64,000 bases of DNA from Arthrobacter sp. CDRTa11 (GCF_026427775.1 NZ_CP044532.1:2170001-2234000), one strand, 5' to 3'; positions 54,782-63,858 are shown, counted from the stretch's first letter. Notes: generated by a model not told the origin, from the sequence alone. Made by a program: numbers and translations.

Positions 54782-55987
54782 TCAGATGATGTGGACTTCC
54801 CTCACCTGGGAGAGCTCGCCGACGAACCTCGCGGCGCTGAACTGTTCCGGATCCATGAAGGATTCCCTGCCCAGGTACATGTCCCGGACCAGCTCGCCGA
54901 CAGCGGGTCCCTGGAGGAAGCCGTGGCCGGAAAAGCCCGTGGCATACATAAAGCCGTCAACCGTGTCTGAAGAACCGATCATTGCGTTGTGATCAGGCGT
55001 GTTTTCGTACAGTCCGGCCCAGCCGACTTCCAGCTCTTGGTTGGCCAGGGACGGCGCGACGATTTCCGCAGCGCGGTTGAAAGCTGGCAGCCACTGGTAA
55101 TCAAATTCGCGGCAGAAGCCCGGTTCCTGGTCCTGATTGGAAATGCCCAAAAGCATCCCGTTCAGGTAGTTGTGGAAGTACAGGGTGGTGGACAGGTCGA
55201 GGGTGAAGGGAACAGTGGGCAAGGGCTTGGATATCTGGCGGGTCATGCCGATCTGGCGGCGGACAGGTTCTATTGGCAGATGAACACCGGCCATCGCCCC
55301 GAGCCTTGTCGACCAGGCACCCGCCGTGCAGATAACAGTGGAGGTACGGATCGATCCACGGTTGGTATGAACCGCCCGGACGGTGCCACCGGCAGCGTCG
55401 ATGTCCAGGACTTCTATTTCCTGGCAAATGGTCACGCCGAGTTCCTGCGCTGCCTCGGCGTAGGCCTGGACTACCTTGGATGGCTGGGCGAAACCGTCCC
55501 TTGGAGAGTAGGACGCCGCCAGGAGTGCTGCCGGATCAAGGAAAGGGTTGATCCGGTACGCCTCCTCCGGTGACACCATCCTGCTGGAACCGCCCAGCCG
55601 GTTCTGAATATGAGTGCTCTCCTCAACCTGGCCGAGCTCCGCTTCGTTCCGGCACAGGAAGAGATAGCCCACCTGCCGGAGGCCGATGTCAGTCCGGAAC
55701 TTCGCATTGAACCGCTCGTAGGCCTCCAGGCTGCGCTGCCCAAGCCTGATGTTGCCCGGATCAGAGAACGTGGCACGGACGCCGCCCAACGGCTTGGCAG
55801 AAGATCCCGATCCCAGGACGTTCCGCTCGATCAGGACAACGTCCTTTACACCCGCCTCGGCCAAATGGTAGGCAATGCTGGTGCCCATGATGCCCCCACC
55901 GATGATGACCACCTCACCAGCGGCAGGCAAGGCCCCGGCTGGCGTCGTCGCCAGCTTTACTACGTTATCCACGTGTTTGGTTTGCAA
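54782..55987 (-). CDS. FAD-dependent oxidoreductase, DAO family (possible pipecolate/amino acid oxidase)
   Basis: 401 residues. GEVVIIGGGIMGTSIAYHLAEAGVKDVVLIERN is the FAD-binding start; GSGSSAKPLGGVRATFSDP and the C-terminal VGWAGLYENTPDHNAMIG and YATGFSGHGFLQGPAVGELV are typical of sarcosine-oxidase/DadA-like enzymes. It oxidises a secondary amine or amino acid to an imine. First gene of the minus-strand cluster; with the HglS-like and ALDH7 genes behind it, L-pipecolate to piperideine-6-carboxylate is the most economical role (inference). Divergent from the LysR gene at 56087. Confidence 0.85.
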   Translation of the reverse strand: MQTKHVDNVVKLATTPAGALPAAGEVVIIGGGIMGTSIAYHLAEAGVKDVVLIERNVLGSGSSAKPLGGVRATFSDPGNIRLGQRSLEAYERFNAKFRTDIGLRQVGYLFLCRNEAELGQVEESTHIQNRLGGSSRMVSPEEAYRINPFLDPAALLAASYSPRDGFAQPSKVVQAYAEAAQELGVTICQEIEVLDIDAAGGTVRAVHTNRGSIRTSTVICTAGAWSTRLGAMAGVHLPIEPVRRQIGMTRQISKPLPTVPFTLDLSTTLYFHNYLNGMLLGISNQDQEPGFCREFDYQWLPAFNRAAEIVAPSLANQELEVGWAGLYENTPDHNAMIGSSDTVDGFMYATGFSGHGFLQGPAVGELVRDMYLGRESFMDPEQFSAARFVGELSQVREVHII

Positions 55988-56062
55988 TGTGATCCCTCCA
56001 ACAGTCCTGTATCTGGATCAAGCTTCACGCCACCCATAGGTTTAGGTCAATCGATGAATTTT

Positions 56063-56087
56063 CAAAGCTTTGTATAGAATTGCTATA
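56063..56087. promoter_or_regulatory. Two palindromes in the oxidase/lysR-type divergent promoter
   Basis: CAAAGCTTTG at 56063-56072 and TATAG-N5-CTATA at 56073-56087, the second touching the LysR start codon. Both symmetric sites suit LysR binding; the second would allow autorepression. Confidence 0.5.
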
Positions 56088-57001
56088 TGAAATGGACCTT
56101 CGAGCAGCTGAAGACTTTCAAGGTGGTTGCAGACCGGGGCACCATGACTGCAGCCGCCGAAGCTTTAGGGTTTACCCCTGGTGCAGTGTCACAACAAATG
56201 GCGGCGCTGCAGGCCGCCGTTCCGCGGCCCATCTTTGCCCGTGACGGGCGTCGGGTCGTTCTTACTGATGCGGGCGTGACCTTGCTGCATCACGCGACAA
56301 CCCTTCTGGAGGCCGAACGGAAGGCTGAAGCTGCCCTCAGCGGTCCGCAGTCGGAACAGCGGTCAGTGGTTACAGTAGGTGTCTTCGGATCTGCCGCCGT
56401 GTCAGCCATGCAGCCCGCTATCGAGCGGCTGCGTGCAACCGCCCCCCATGTGGCCATTCAGGCGGTGGAAGTGGACGTCGAATACATGCCGCAGGCGATC
56501 ATGTCTGACCAGATAGAGATTGCCCTTGGACTCAACTACGATGATGCACCACAGCCCCCGTTGCGGGGAGTGGTTACGGAAGTGCTTTATCGAGAGCCAT
56601 TCCTGATGGTGCTTCCGCCAGCCGCTGTTCCACTCACCGCCGATAAGCGAGCCCTAGTGGAATACGCCAACGCAACCGAATGGGTTTTGCCCCCAATTGA
56701 AACGTACTACGGCAGGGCCTGCCGCTTTGCATGCGCACGGGCAGGCATCGAGCCACGAGTCCAGCACACGGTCACGGACACAGCCGTCTCCATTGCACTC
56801 GCCGAATCGGGAGTAGGAATCACCCTGGCAACTACCCTCATGATGGGACTGCGACCTACCAAGAGCCCCATTGCCACACTGCCAGGCAATTCACATCGCA
56901 GTATCGTGGCCATAGCTCGCTCTGCAGCGCTCGAAAAGGACAGCGTCCGAGCCGTCCGCGACGCACTCACACAGTCGTTCTCACCGCTGGCCTCTGAATA
57001 G
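56087..57001 (+). CDS. LysR-family regulator of the lysine/pipecolate-type cluster
   Basis: 304 residues. The HTH is MKWTFEQLKTFKVVADRGTMTAAAEALGFTPGAVSQQMAALQ; the effector domain includes VVTVGVFGSAAVSAMQPAIERL, IEIALGLNYDDAP and ESGVGITLATTLMM. It is divergent from the DAO-type oxidase with about 100 bp between, which holds two palindromes. It most likely controls that cluster in response to an intermediate. Related in style to the LysR at 46004-46927, so the two may share ligands or have arisen by duplication. Confidence 0.9.
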   Translation: MKWTFEQLKTFKVVADRGTMTAAAEALGFTPGAVSQQMAALQAAVPRPIFARDGRRVVLTDAGVTLLHHATTLLEAERKAEAALSGPQSEQRSVVTVGVFGSAAVSAMQPAIERLRATAPHVAIQAVEVDVEYMPQAIMSDQIEIALGLNYDDAPQPPLRGVVTEVLYREPFLMVLPPAAVPLTADKRALVEYANATEWVLPPIETYYGRACRFACARAGIEPRVQHTVTDTAVSIALAESGVGITLATTLMMGLRPTKSPIATLPGNSHRSIVAIARSAALEKDSVRAVRDALTQSFSPLASE

Positions 57002-57059
57002 CCCAAGATATTCGGCTATACCGCGAGTGATGCCCATCCTTGGCCCCACCGAGGATCGG

Positions 57060-57170
57060 TCCAGCAATTACCTAAGTTCCTTCGACATGCGCTGGCGGCA
57101 AGGACGGGCTTCGGGATTCCGCTGTCGGCGGCGCTGGGCCAGTTTGGAGGCCACTTTCGGTTTGACGTAC
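57060..57170 (-). pseudogene. Resolvase remnant B (DNA-binding tail)
   Basis: A minus frame reads ASAADSGIPKPVLA, matching the AQRADSGVPKAVLA helix of the fuller remnant at 57526-57976. Only this helix is left. Confidence 0.5.
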
Positions 57171-57525
57171 AGTGCGCTGACCAATGCCCATCTCGCCCTA
57201 CGTCCGGAAAGCCGGCAGCACTGGAGAGAACGCGCAAGGGTGCTCAGAGTCGGTCAAAGGGCCCGGATCACCCGGCGTTCGGGAGGCTTTCCCCCAGGTC
57301 GTCTGCGTCGCTGAAACTGATCCGGCAGGTTCGGACATCTGAATCGAAATACGGGCACTCCTTCGCATTTAGAACGCCAGAATCCCCACAGAACAAGAAT
57401 TCTTGTAGCTACTTCTACTCCCGCGCTTTACGCGGTAATGGACCTTCCGTCAGGCTGCGTGCGACCTTTCGTCAGGCTGCGGCCAGAATGGCTGTGCCAC
57501 AACGACGGCGCCGGCAAAGAGCGGA
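57171..57525. other. No recognised gene
   Basis: Between two resolvase remnants. No family sequence; the duplicated remnants suggest repeated insertion or recombination here. Confidence 0.4.
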
Positions 57526-57976
57526 TCACTCAAGCTTGGCGTGACGTAGGTACTGGTAGGTGGTCTCCCTGCTGATCACGTAGTCGCGGGCGAGGACGGC
57601 TTTCGGAACACCGCTGTCGGCGCGCTGGGCCAGCTCGGCCGCCTGTTCCGGTGTGAAGGTCTTTTTCCGTCCTTTATAGGCGCCGCGCTGCTTGGCCAGC
57701 GTGGCCTTCCCTTCGGCGTTCCCTGATAAGGGAGCAATCGAATTCGGCGAAGGCACCCGTCACGGAGACCGTGAGGTTGGCTATGGGGGAGTCCTCGCCA
57801 GTGAAGACCAAGCCTTCTTTGATGAACTCCACCCGCACTCCGTTGACTGTCAGGCCCTGTACGGGCGCACGCAGGTCGTCGAGGTTGCGGGTACCCATTT
57901 TGCGCCCCCAACCTCGTCCTGACAGGTTGAGTTCTAGGTCCGTCCCTGAAGAAAGGCAAGACGTACAGGACCTCAT
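57526..57976 (-). pseudogene. Serine resolvase remnant C
   Basis: From 57976: LDDLRAPVQGLTVNGVRVEFIKEGLVFTGEDSPIANLTVSVTGAFAEFDCSLIRERRREG, then a frame change near 57740, then KATLAKQRGAYKGRKKTFTPEQAAELAQRADSGVPKAVLARDYVISRETTYQYLRHAKLE to the stop. This is the C-terminal half of the catalytic domain plus the complete DNA-binding helix-turn-helix of a Tn3-type serine resolvase. The N-terminus with the nucleophile Ser is lost. Confidence 0.85.
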
Positions 57977-58044
57977 CCGTCAAGGCTTGGGTGTAAATCA
58001 GTCTGATCAGACACCAGCATCAAAACGACGGCGGACGTGTGTTA

Positions 58045-60204
58045 CTAAGCAGATGTGCTTCGCTTAGCTTGCTCTACCAGTTCAGTTAACCAGGGGCGGT
58101 GGCCGCGATGAAATGTCATCCCGCTGGGCAGCCCCTGGATGGACGGCAGCCCGTTGACAATGTCAATGGTGAGGCGACTGTCACTCATGGGGGCATTGCT
58201 GATGTGAAGGTCGCCATAGGATTCCGGGAGCACGGGATCCATCCATAGACCGCCGCGTGAAACGTGCGTGTCGTACTGCATCAAGCTTGTGATAAGCAGG
58301 ATCGGAGCAGTCGCGGCCCAAGCCTGCGGCGAGCAGGCGGTGGGATAGGGAATCGGTTCCTTGAATCTGTCGCGTTCGAAACCGCAGAAGAGTTCCGGGA
58401 GGCGACCATCGCAATAATCGGCCGCCTCGAGCAGTGCCGTTGCAACTCGTTGGGCTTCGGAAATGAAGCCGTAGCGAACCAGCCCTGCCACGATGATGGC
58501 ATTATCGTGTGGCCAAACCGAGCCATTGTGGTAGCTTGCGGGGTTGTATGCACCCATATCGCTCGCGAGTGTCCGAATACCCCATCCGCTGAACATCTCC
58601 GCAGACATCAGCCGTTCTACCACCGTTGGTGCCTTGTCTTCATCCACAAGGCCAAGCCACAGGCAGTGGCCCATGTTGGACGCGCAGGCGTCTACCTGCC
58701 GCTTATTGCCATCAAGGGCGATGGCATAATAGCCCCGTTCGGGTATCCAGAATTTTTCGTTGAAGCGCTTTTTCAAGTCATCTGCGCGGGCAGAAAGGTC
58801 ATCTCCCAGGTTTGTTTCCCCGGCGTCGTATGCCATCCAGGCGCGCGCAAGGTAGGCGGTGTAGACGTAGGCCTGAACTTCACAGAGTGCAATTGGAGGT
58901 TCGGCTAGGGTACCGTCTGCAAAATTGATTCCATCCCAAGAGTCTTTCCAGCCTTGATTGATAAGTCCTTGATCGTTCAGCCGCTCATATTCGACGAACC
59001 CATCTCCATCCCTATCTCCATGCCGACGCACCCATTCCAGTGCGCGGTCGGCGTGTGGAAGGAGGTTGGTGATGGTATCTGCAGCGAATCCCCAGCGGCT
59101 CACTGCTCCTAGGAGCATGACGAACAGGGGCGTGGCATCTATGCTGCCGTAATAGGTGGACTTGCCGCCGAGGGAAAGACCACTGGAGATGTCCAGCCTG
59201 ACTTCGTGGAGGATCTTGCCCGGTTCTTCTTCGCTGACCGCGTCGACTTGGCTGCCCTGCCGATCAGCCAACGTCTGTAGTGTCCCCAAAGCTAAGGAAG
59301 GGTCTACGGGGAGGGCCATAAGCGAGGCCCAGAGCGAATCTCTGCCGAACAGAGTCATGAACCACGGTGCGCCAGCGGCTACGACGACCCGGTTTTGATG
59401 GTGCGGATCCTCTATGCGGAGGGCGCCGAGGTCGTCGTAGCTGCGCCGAAGTATTCGTTCTATGGAGCGGTTGCCGATTTGCAGCACCGGAATCTTAGCG
59501 ACCCATTCCTGCCGACGGCGGTCGCTCGGTGACACCTCTCGGGTGTCTGCCAGATTCCTCGAGGAGCTGGACGACGTGGCCTCATCCAGGAGCGGAGCGA
59601 TCCTGACTGTTGTGTTCCAGCAGGTATGCGGTGCGATTTCGACCCGGAATGACAAGCCTTCTGATTCGATCTTTGCGCCCGGAGCCTTGAAGATCACAGC
59701 CTTCCGCGCGTCGCGCCATGCCCCGCGGATGACGAGCGACTCATTATCAGGCTGGCGGATCTCATCCCATCTTCGAGGAGTGCGTGCCTCCTTCACCTCG
59801 AAGAGGTCTGCAAAATCGCAGGCAATGCTCAACGAAACCTCGCATACCGCCGGCTTGAGGGAGTAATTCCACACCGTGATGCGCTCTGTTACCCCGGCGT
59901 CTACTTCCCGCAGTCGTTCAACGATTAGTGGGCTGTCAGCATACTCATCGACTCGAATGACCCGCCCGACGAAGAGTGCCCTATAGGGCTCCTGTGTCTC
60001 GGACGCTAACGGCTCCAGTGATTGGCCGTCAATCGTGAGATGCCACCCCGAAACCATCCGTGTGTCCTGAAGGAAGACTCCATGTGCGGATCCTTCACGG
60101 ATGTCGCCATTCGGCAAGGAGATACAGAAGGACGTTCCTTCCACCAAGGTTACAGTTCCGGCACCCAATGGCCCGGCGGCGGTGTCATTGTTCCATCCAG
60201 CCAT
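58045..60204 (-). CDS. Amylo-alpha-1,6-glucosidase / glycogen-debranching-type glycoside hydrolase
   Basis: 719 residues from ATG 60204 (GGAGGA seven bases upstream). The N-terminal third (TVTLVEGTSFCISLPNGDI, AHGVFLQDTRMVSGWHL) is the GDE_N-type beta domain. The C-terminal (alpha/alpha)6 domain has FGRDSLWASLMAL, YGSIDATPLFVMLLG, GWKDSWDGINFADG, GGGY-like ERGYYAIALDG, and SYHNGSVWPHDNAIIVAGL with acidic residues in the usual places. Such enzymes act on glucans or short oligosaccharides. No other sugar gene is nearby and resolvase scraps flank it on both sides, so it may have been carried in. No signal peptide. Confidence 0.85.
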   Translation of the reverse strand: MAGWNNDTAAGPLGAGTVTLVEGTSFCISLPNGDIREGSAHGVFLQDTRMVSGWHLTIDGQSLEPLASETQEPYRALFVGRVIRVDEYADSPLIVERLREVDAGVTERITVWNYSLKPAVCEVSLSIACDFADLFEVKEARTPRRWDEIRQPDNESLVIRGAWRDARKAVIFKAPGAKIESEGLSFRVEIAPHTCWNTTVRIAPLLDEATSSSSSRNLADTREVSPSDRRRQEWVAKIPVLQIGNRSIERILRRSYDDLGALRIEDPHHQNRVVVAAGAPWFMTLFGRDSLWASLMALPVDPSLALGTLQTLADRQGSQVDAVSEEEPGKILHEVRLDISSGLSLGGKSTYYGSIDATPLFVMLLGAVSRWGFAADTITNLLPHADRALEWVRRHGDRDGDGFVEYERLNDQGLINQGWKDSWDGINFADGTLAEPPIALCEVQAYVYTAYLARAWMAYDAGETNLGDDLSARADDLKKRFNEKFWIPERGYYAIALDGNKRQVDACASNMGHCLWLGLVDEDKAPTVVERLMSAEMFSGWGIRTLASDMGAYNPASYHNGSVWPHDNAIIVAGLVRYGFISEAQRVATALLEAADYCDGRLPELFCGFERDRFKEPIPYPTACSPQAWAATAPILLITSLMQYDTHVSRGGLWMDPVLPESYGDLHISNAPMSDSRLTIDIVNGLPSIQGLPSGMTFHRGHRPWLTELVEQAKRSTSA

Positions 60205-60481
60205 CCTTGTCTCCTCCAAACGAGTGCCAATGAACGCCGAGGTCGGACTGGAGCCTATACAAGTCCTGCTCGTATTTCCCTATTTCAAATTACGCCCGTC
60301 AAGGGAACTCACGCTAGCGTTAGATGGCATCTTGAACATCAGGGCATGCTGCTGCACAGAGCAAAGTTGGCCTGTGTATGGATCACCAGTCCTGAACCGA
60401 GCAGCGTAAACCCCTCCATTACAAGCCTCCAGTTCAGGGCGTCCCTTTTCGCGTACAAGCAGCAAATTCCTCGCCGGAACT
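60205..60481. other. Upstream region of the glucosidase gene, no gene seen
   Basis: About 280 bases; presumably promoter and the left edge of the next resolvase scrap. Confidence 0.4.
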
Positions 60482-60760
60482 CTACGGCCGGTTGATCCCG
60501 ACAGGTGCCTCCTCTCGGCGATTCTGCCCAGCACAATTTGAGCCAGCTCGGCCCCACCGCTCAGGCGAGTGTCCTTTTTCGGCCTTTGTAGACGCCGCAT
60601 TGCGTGGCCAAGGGGATTCCCTTTCGCTGTTGTTCCAGGATGAGTGAGCGTTCGAAGTCAATGAAGGCATCCATAAGGGACGGACGGCAGAGCAACGGGC
60701 TGATCAGCGCGGCACCGACGAAGGGCCCCAAAATTCAAGACCGGTTCGAAGCTCTCTTTG
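60482..60760 (-). pseudogene. Resolvase remnant D
   Basis: DFERSLILEQQRKGIPLATQCGVYKGRKRT, then a frame change and AELAQIVLGRIAERRHLSGSTGRRVPARNLLLVR: the end of the catalytic domain and part of the DNA-binding tail of a serine resolvase, with many changes. Older-looking than remnant C. Confidence 0.6.
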
Positions 60761-60827
60761 ACTGACTCCACCCGCATACCTTTGCGTGTCTACGTTCTAA
60801 TTTGAGCTAGTTCGAACCTCGGACTGG

Positions 60828-61118
<291 letters not shown>

Positions 61119-61120
61119 CT

Positions 61121-61178
61121 ATACCCCCAGGGGTGTTTGACATACCCCCACGGGTATCTGTAATACTCGGTGGGGTAT
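61121..61178. promoter_or_regulatory. Three CsoR/CstR-type operator-like sites
   Basis: ATACCCCCAGGGGT (61121), ATACCCCCACGGGTAT (61142-61157) and ATACTCGGTGGGGTAT (61163-61178) are spaced about 21 bases apart, so they lie on one face of the helix. Each is a dyad of the ATACCC...GGGTAT type bound by CsoR/CstR proteins. They lie 36-87 bases before cstR and 30-87 bases before the rhodanese gene. Confidence 0.72.
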
Positions 61179-61207
61179 TCACTCATTCCCCTGACGAGAG
61201 GCCAGCA

Positions 61208-61828
61208 ATGACTTCCCCTTCCACGGCACCGGCCGTCACCGCCCTTGCTCCCGAAACCCTCCGGACCTGGATTGACCAGCGCCAGGACCTCGTGGTCATC
61301 GACGTGAGATCCGCCGCCGAATTCGAGTCCATGCACATTCGCGGCTCCTACAACGTCCCCCTGCCGCTGCTGTCCGCCCACACCGACGAGCTCGCCGCCC
61401 GCCTGGGCTCCCGCGTGGTCCTGGTCTGCCAGTCCGGAGCCCGCGCCGAGCAGGCCCGCCAGCACCTGGCCAAGTCTGGCATTGATGGCGCCTACGTCCT
61501 GGCCGGCGGCCCACCCGGCTTCGCTGCCGCCGGCGGAGACGTAGTGAAGGGTGCGGGCCGCTGGGCACTGGAGCGCCAGGTCCGCCTCGCCGCTGGTTCC
61601 CTGGTGGTCCTGGGCCTGGCCGGCGGCAAGTTCGTCTCCCCGAAGATACGCATGCTCGCCGGGGCCATAGGCGCCGGCCTCACCTTCTCCGCAGCCACCA
61701 ATACGTGCGCCATGGGCCAGGCCCTCTCGGCAATGCCGTGGAACAAGGCAGCCAAGGAACCCACTCGCGAAAGCGCCATCCTGACCCTGCCTGTCGCTGA
61801 CACCAGGGAGGAGGCCAAAGCCTCATGA
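61208..61828 (+). CDS. Rhodanese with C-terminal membrane (DUF2892) segment
   Basis: 206 residues from ATG 61208 (GAGG upstream). Rhodanese domain residues about 10-110: VVIDVRSAAEFESMHIRGSYNVPL and catalytic Cys74 in VLVCQSGARAEQA. Residues about 120-175 (VRLAAGSLVVLGLAGG, SPKIRMLAGAIGAGLTFSAATNTCAMG) form one or two membrane helices of the DUF2892 type. It moves sulfane sulfur at the membrane. The stop overlaps the TauE start (ATGA), so the genes are translationally coupled. Confidence 0.88.
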   Translation: MTSPSTAPAVTALAPETLRTWIDQRQDLVVIDVRSAAEFESMHIRGSYNVPLPLLSAHTDELAARLGSRVVLVCQSGARAEQARQHLAKSGIDGAYVLAGGPPGFAAAGGDVVKGAGRWALERQVRLAAGSLVVLGLAGGKFVSPKIRMLAGAIGAGLTFSAATNTCAMGQALSAMPWNKAAKEPTRESAILTLPVADTREEAKAS

Positions 61829-62724
61829 CCGCCACCCTGGTCCTGGTCCTTTCCCTCTCGGTGGTCATCGGGCTCTCGCTCGGCGTCCTGGGCGGAGGCG
61901 GGTCCATCCTGACTGTCCCGATTCTGGTCTACGTCGCCGGGTTCGACGCGAAGGAAGCCATCGCAGCATCGCTTTTCGTCGTGGGCGTGACTTCGGCGGT
62001 GAGCGTGCTCAGCCACGCTCGCGGCGGCAGGGTGAGGTGGCGGACCGGCCTGATCTTCGGCGCGGCGGGCATGGCCGGCGCATTCGTCGGCGGGCTGCTC
62101 GGCGGACAGATCCCCGGCGAGGTCCTGCTCATCGCCTTTGCCATTATGATGGTGGGGACCTCCGTGGCCATGCTTCGCGGACGGAAAATAAAGAACGACG
62201 ACGGAGGCGCGCCAGCCCAGCACGAGCTACCCCTTGCCAGGGTGCTGCTGGACGGGGCAGTCGTCGGGCTCATCACGGGCCTGGTCGGCGCAGGCGGAGG
62301 ATTCCTCGTGGTCCCGGCCCTGGCACTCCTGGGCGGCCTGCCGATGTCCGTCGCCGTGGGCACCTCCCTGGTGGTCATCGCGATGAAGTCCTTCGCGGGG
62401 CTCGCCGGATACCTCTCCACCGTCCAGCTGGACTGGGGCATCACCCTCGGCGTGACCGCCGCCGCCATTGTGGGCACCCTTGCCGGTGCCAAGCTGGCAG
62501 GTCGCATCCCGGAAGCCGCATTGCGCAAAGCCTTCGGCTGGTTCGTCATGGCCATGGGAACCTTCGTCCTCATCCAGCAGGCCCCGGCCGACCTGCGCTG
62601 GTTCATAGCCGCCGGAATCGCAGCTCTCACCGCAGCCACCGCCGGAATCTGCTGGTTCTTCATCAGTTCCTGCCCCCTGCGCAACCGCAGCGGCCGCCGC
62701 AGCAGCGTCCCCTCACCTGCCTGA
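61825..62724 (+). CDS. TauE/SafE-family sulfite/organosulfur exporter (TSUP)
   Basis: 299 residues with about eight helices. VIGLSLGVLGGGGSILTVPILVYVAGFDAKEAIAASLFVVG is the TauE/SafE start, and a second repeat has GLVGAGGGFLVVPALALLGGLPMSVAVGTSLVVI. It is expected to export sulfite or related anions made by the operon's persulfide dioxygenase. A Ser/Arg-rich tail ends the protein. Coupled to the rhodanese upstream and followed by a second rhodanese after 27 bases. Confidence 0.9.
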   Translation: MTATLVLVLSLSVVIGLSLGVLGGGGSILTVPILVYVAGFDAKEAIAASLFVVGVTSAVSVLSHARGGRVRWRTGLIFGAAGMAGAFVGGLLGGQIPGEVLLIAFAIMMVGTSVAMLRGRKIKNDDGGAPAQHELPLARVLLDGAVVGLITGLVGAGGGFLVVPALALLGGLPMSVAVGTSLVVIAMKSFAGLAGYLSTVQLDWGITLGVTAAAIVGTLAGAKLAGRIPEAALRKAFGWFVMAMGTFVLIQQAPADLRWFIAAGIAALTAATAGICWFFISSCPLRNRSGRRSSVPSPA

Positions 62725-62751
62725 CCCGCAACACTCATCAAGGAGAACACC

Positions 62752-63093
62752 ATGAGCCTCATCGGCTCCCTGAAGAAGGCCTTTAGCAAGCCCTACAAAA
62801 CAGTCTCAGTCGCTGAGGCAAAGGACCTCCTGTCCTCGGGCGCCTCGCTGATCGACGTCCGCTCCGCGCAGGAATGGCGCTCCGGCCGGGCACCCCAGGC
62901 AAAACACATCCCGCTGGACCGGCTGCAGACCAACACCGCTGGAATCAACAAAAACCGCCCCGTGATCGCGATGTGCCAGTCCGGTGTCCGCTCCGCTTCA
63001 GCGGCCCGGCTCCTCGCTACCCAGGGTTACGAGGCCTACACCCTGCGCGGCGGCATGAGCGCCTGGCGCCAGGCCGGCGAACCCGTCCGCTAA
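62752..63093 (+). CDS. Single-domain rhodanese
   Basis: 113 residues. SVAEAKDLLSSGASLIDVRSAQEW and catalytic Cys75 in VIAMCQSGVRSASAARLL mark a stand-alone rhodanese. A short basic helix (IGSLKKAFSK) precedes the domain. AAGGAGA lies upstream of the ATG. Transfers sulfane sulfur between cytoplasmic carriers. A third, broken rhodanese follows within 40 bases. Confidence 0.9.
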   Translation: MSLIGSLKKAFSKPYKTVSVAEAKDLLSSGASLIDVRSAQEWRSGRAPQAKHIPLDRLQTNTAGINKNRPVIAMCQSGVRSASAARLLATQGYEAYTLRGGMSAWRQAGEPVR

Positions 63094-63125
63094 CAACACC
63101 CCACACTATTTCGAGAGAGAAACCC

Positions 63126-63371
63126 GTGGCTGAAATCACCGTCACTGAAGCGAAGAGCGGCGCTCCACCGCCCGCATCCTCGATGTCCGCGAAGAATTCG
63201 AGATCGAAGAGGGCATGAGCCGCGGTGCCCTGCAATCCGCAGCGGCAACCGTAGTGCCGCCGTGGCCGACACCCTCAACGGCGCAGGCTATTCGGCGGAC
63301 ACAATGACCGGCGGCACGATCGCTTGGACCCGCGCCGGCCTCCCCCCCCACCTGAACCCGGCAGCCCCGCC
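63126..63371 (+). pseudogene. Broken third rhodanese, active-site Cys lost
   Basis: From GTG 63126: AEITVTEAK, then a frameshift, then in another frame RILDVREEFEIEEGMSRGAL, then a jump to a third frame with RSGNRSAAVADTLNGAGYSADTMTGGTIAWTRAGLP. In working relatives a stretch of about 30 residues and the Cys precede RSGNRSA; here it is gone. So an internal deletion with frame change removed the catalytic residue. Recent decay within an otherwise intact operon. Confidence 0.82.
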
Positions 63372-63409
63372 ACCAACCAAGACAAAAGCCCGAAAGGACC
63401 CAAAAGACA

Positions 63410-63772
63410 ATGGAAACCATCGACATTACCCAACAGAGCTTCGGCCAGACCCTGGAGAACAACGAGATCGTCTTCGTGGATTTCTGGGCGGCCTGGTGCG
63501 GTCCCTGCCGTATGTTCGCCCCCACCTACGGAGCCGCCGCTGAGAGGCACCCGGATATCACCTTCGCCAAGGTCGACACCGAAGCAGAACAGGCCCTCGC
63601 CGCAGCCGCAAGCATCACCTCCATCCCGACCCTGATGGCCTTCAAGGACAAAACACTGGTGTTCTCCCAGCCCGGAGCCCTTAATGCCACCGGACTCGAG
63701 GAAGTCATCCAGGCCGTGAAAAACCTGGACATGGACAAGCTCCGCGCCGACGCCGCACAGCAACAGCCCTAA
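63410..63772 (+). CDS. trxA: Thioredoxin
   Basis: 120 residues. IVFVDFWAAWCGPCRMFAPTY holds the WCGPC active site (Cys30, Cys33), followed by ITFAKVDTEAEQALAAAASITSIPTLMAFKD with the cis-Pro. A normal small thioredoxin, probably reducing persulfides or the rhodanese cysteines. It is within the operon, 39 bases after the broken rhodanese. Confidence 0.92.
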   Translation: METIDITQQSFGQTLENNEIVFVDFWAAWCGPCRMFAPTYGAAAERHPDITFAKVDTEAEQALAAAASITSIPTLMAFKDKTLVFSQPGALNATGLEEVIQAVKNLDMDKLRADAAQQQP

Positions 63773-63858
63773 CACCCACAGCAAAAATCCGCCCCAGCAC
63801 TGCGGAGTGAAGAAAGACCAACTACCCTCCACGCCTCATCCAAAGGAGCTCACCCAAG

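Noticed and set aside
61929..62789. Minus-strand ORF (286 codons) over the TauE gene
   Set aside because: Shadow of a membrane protein; Pro/Ala/Thr-rich without start signal.
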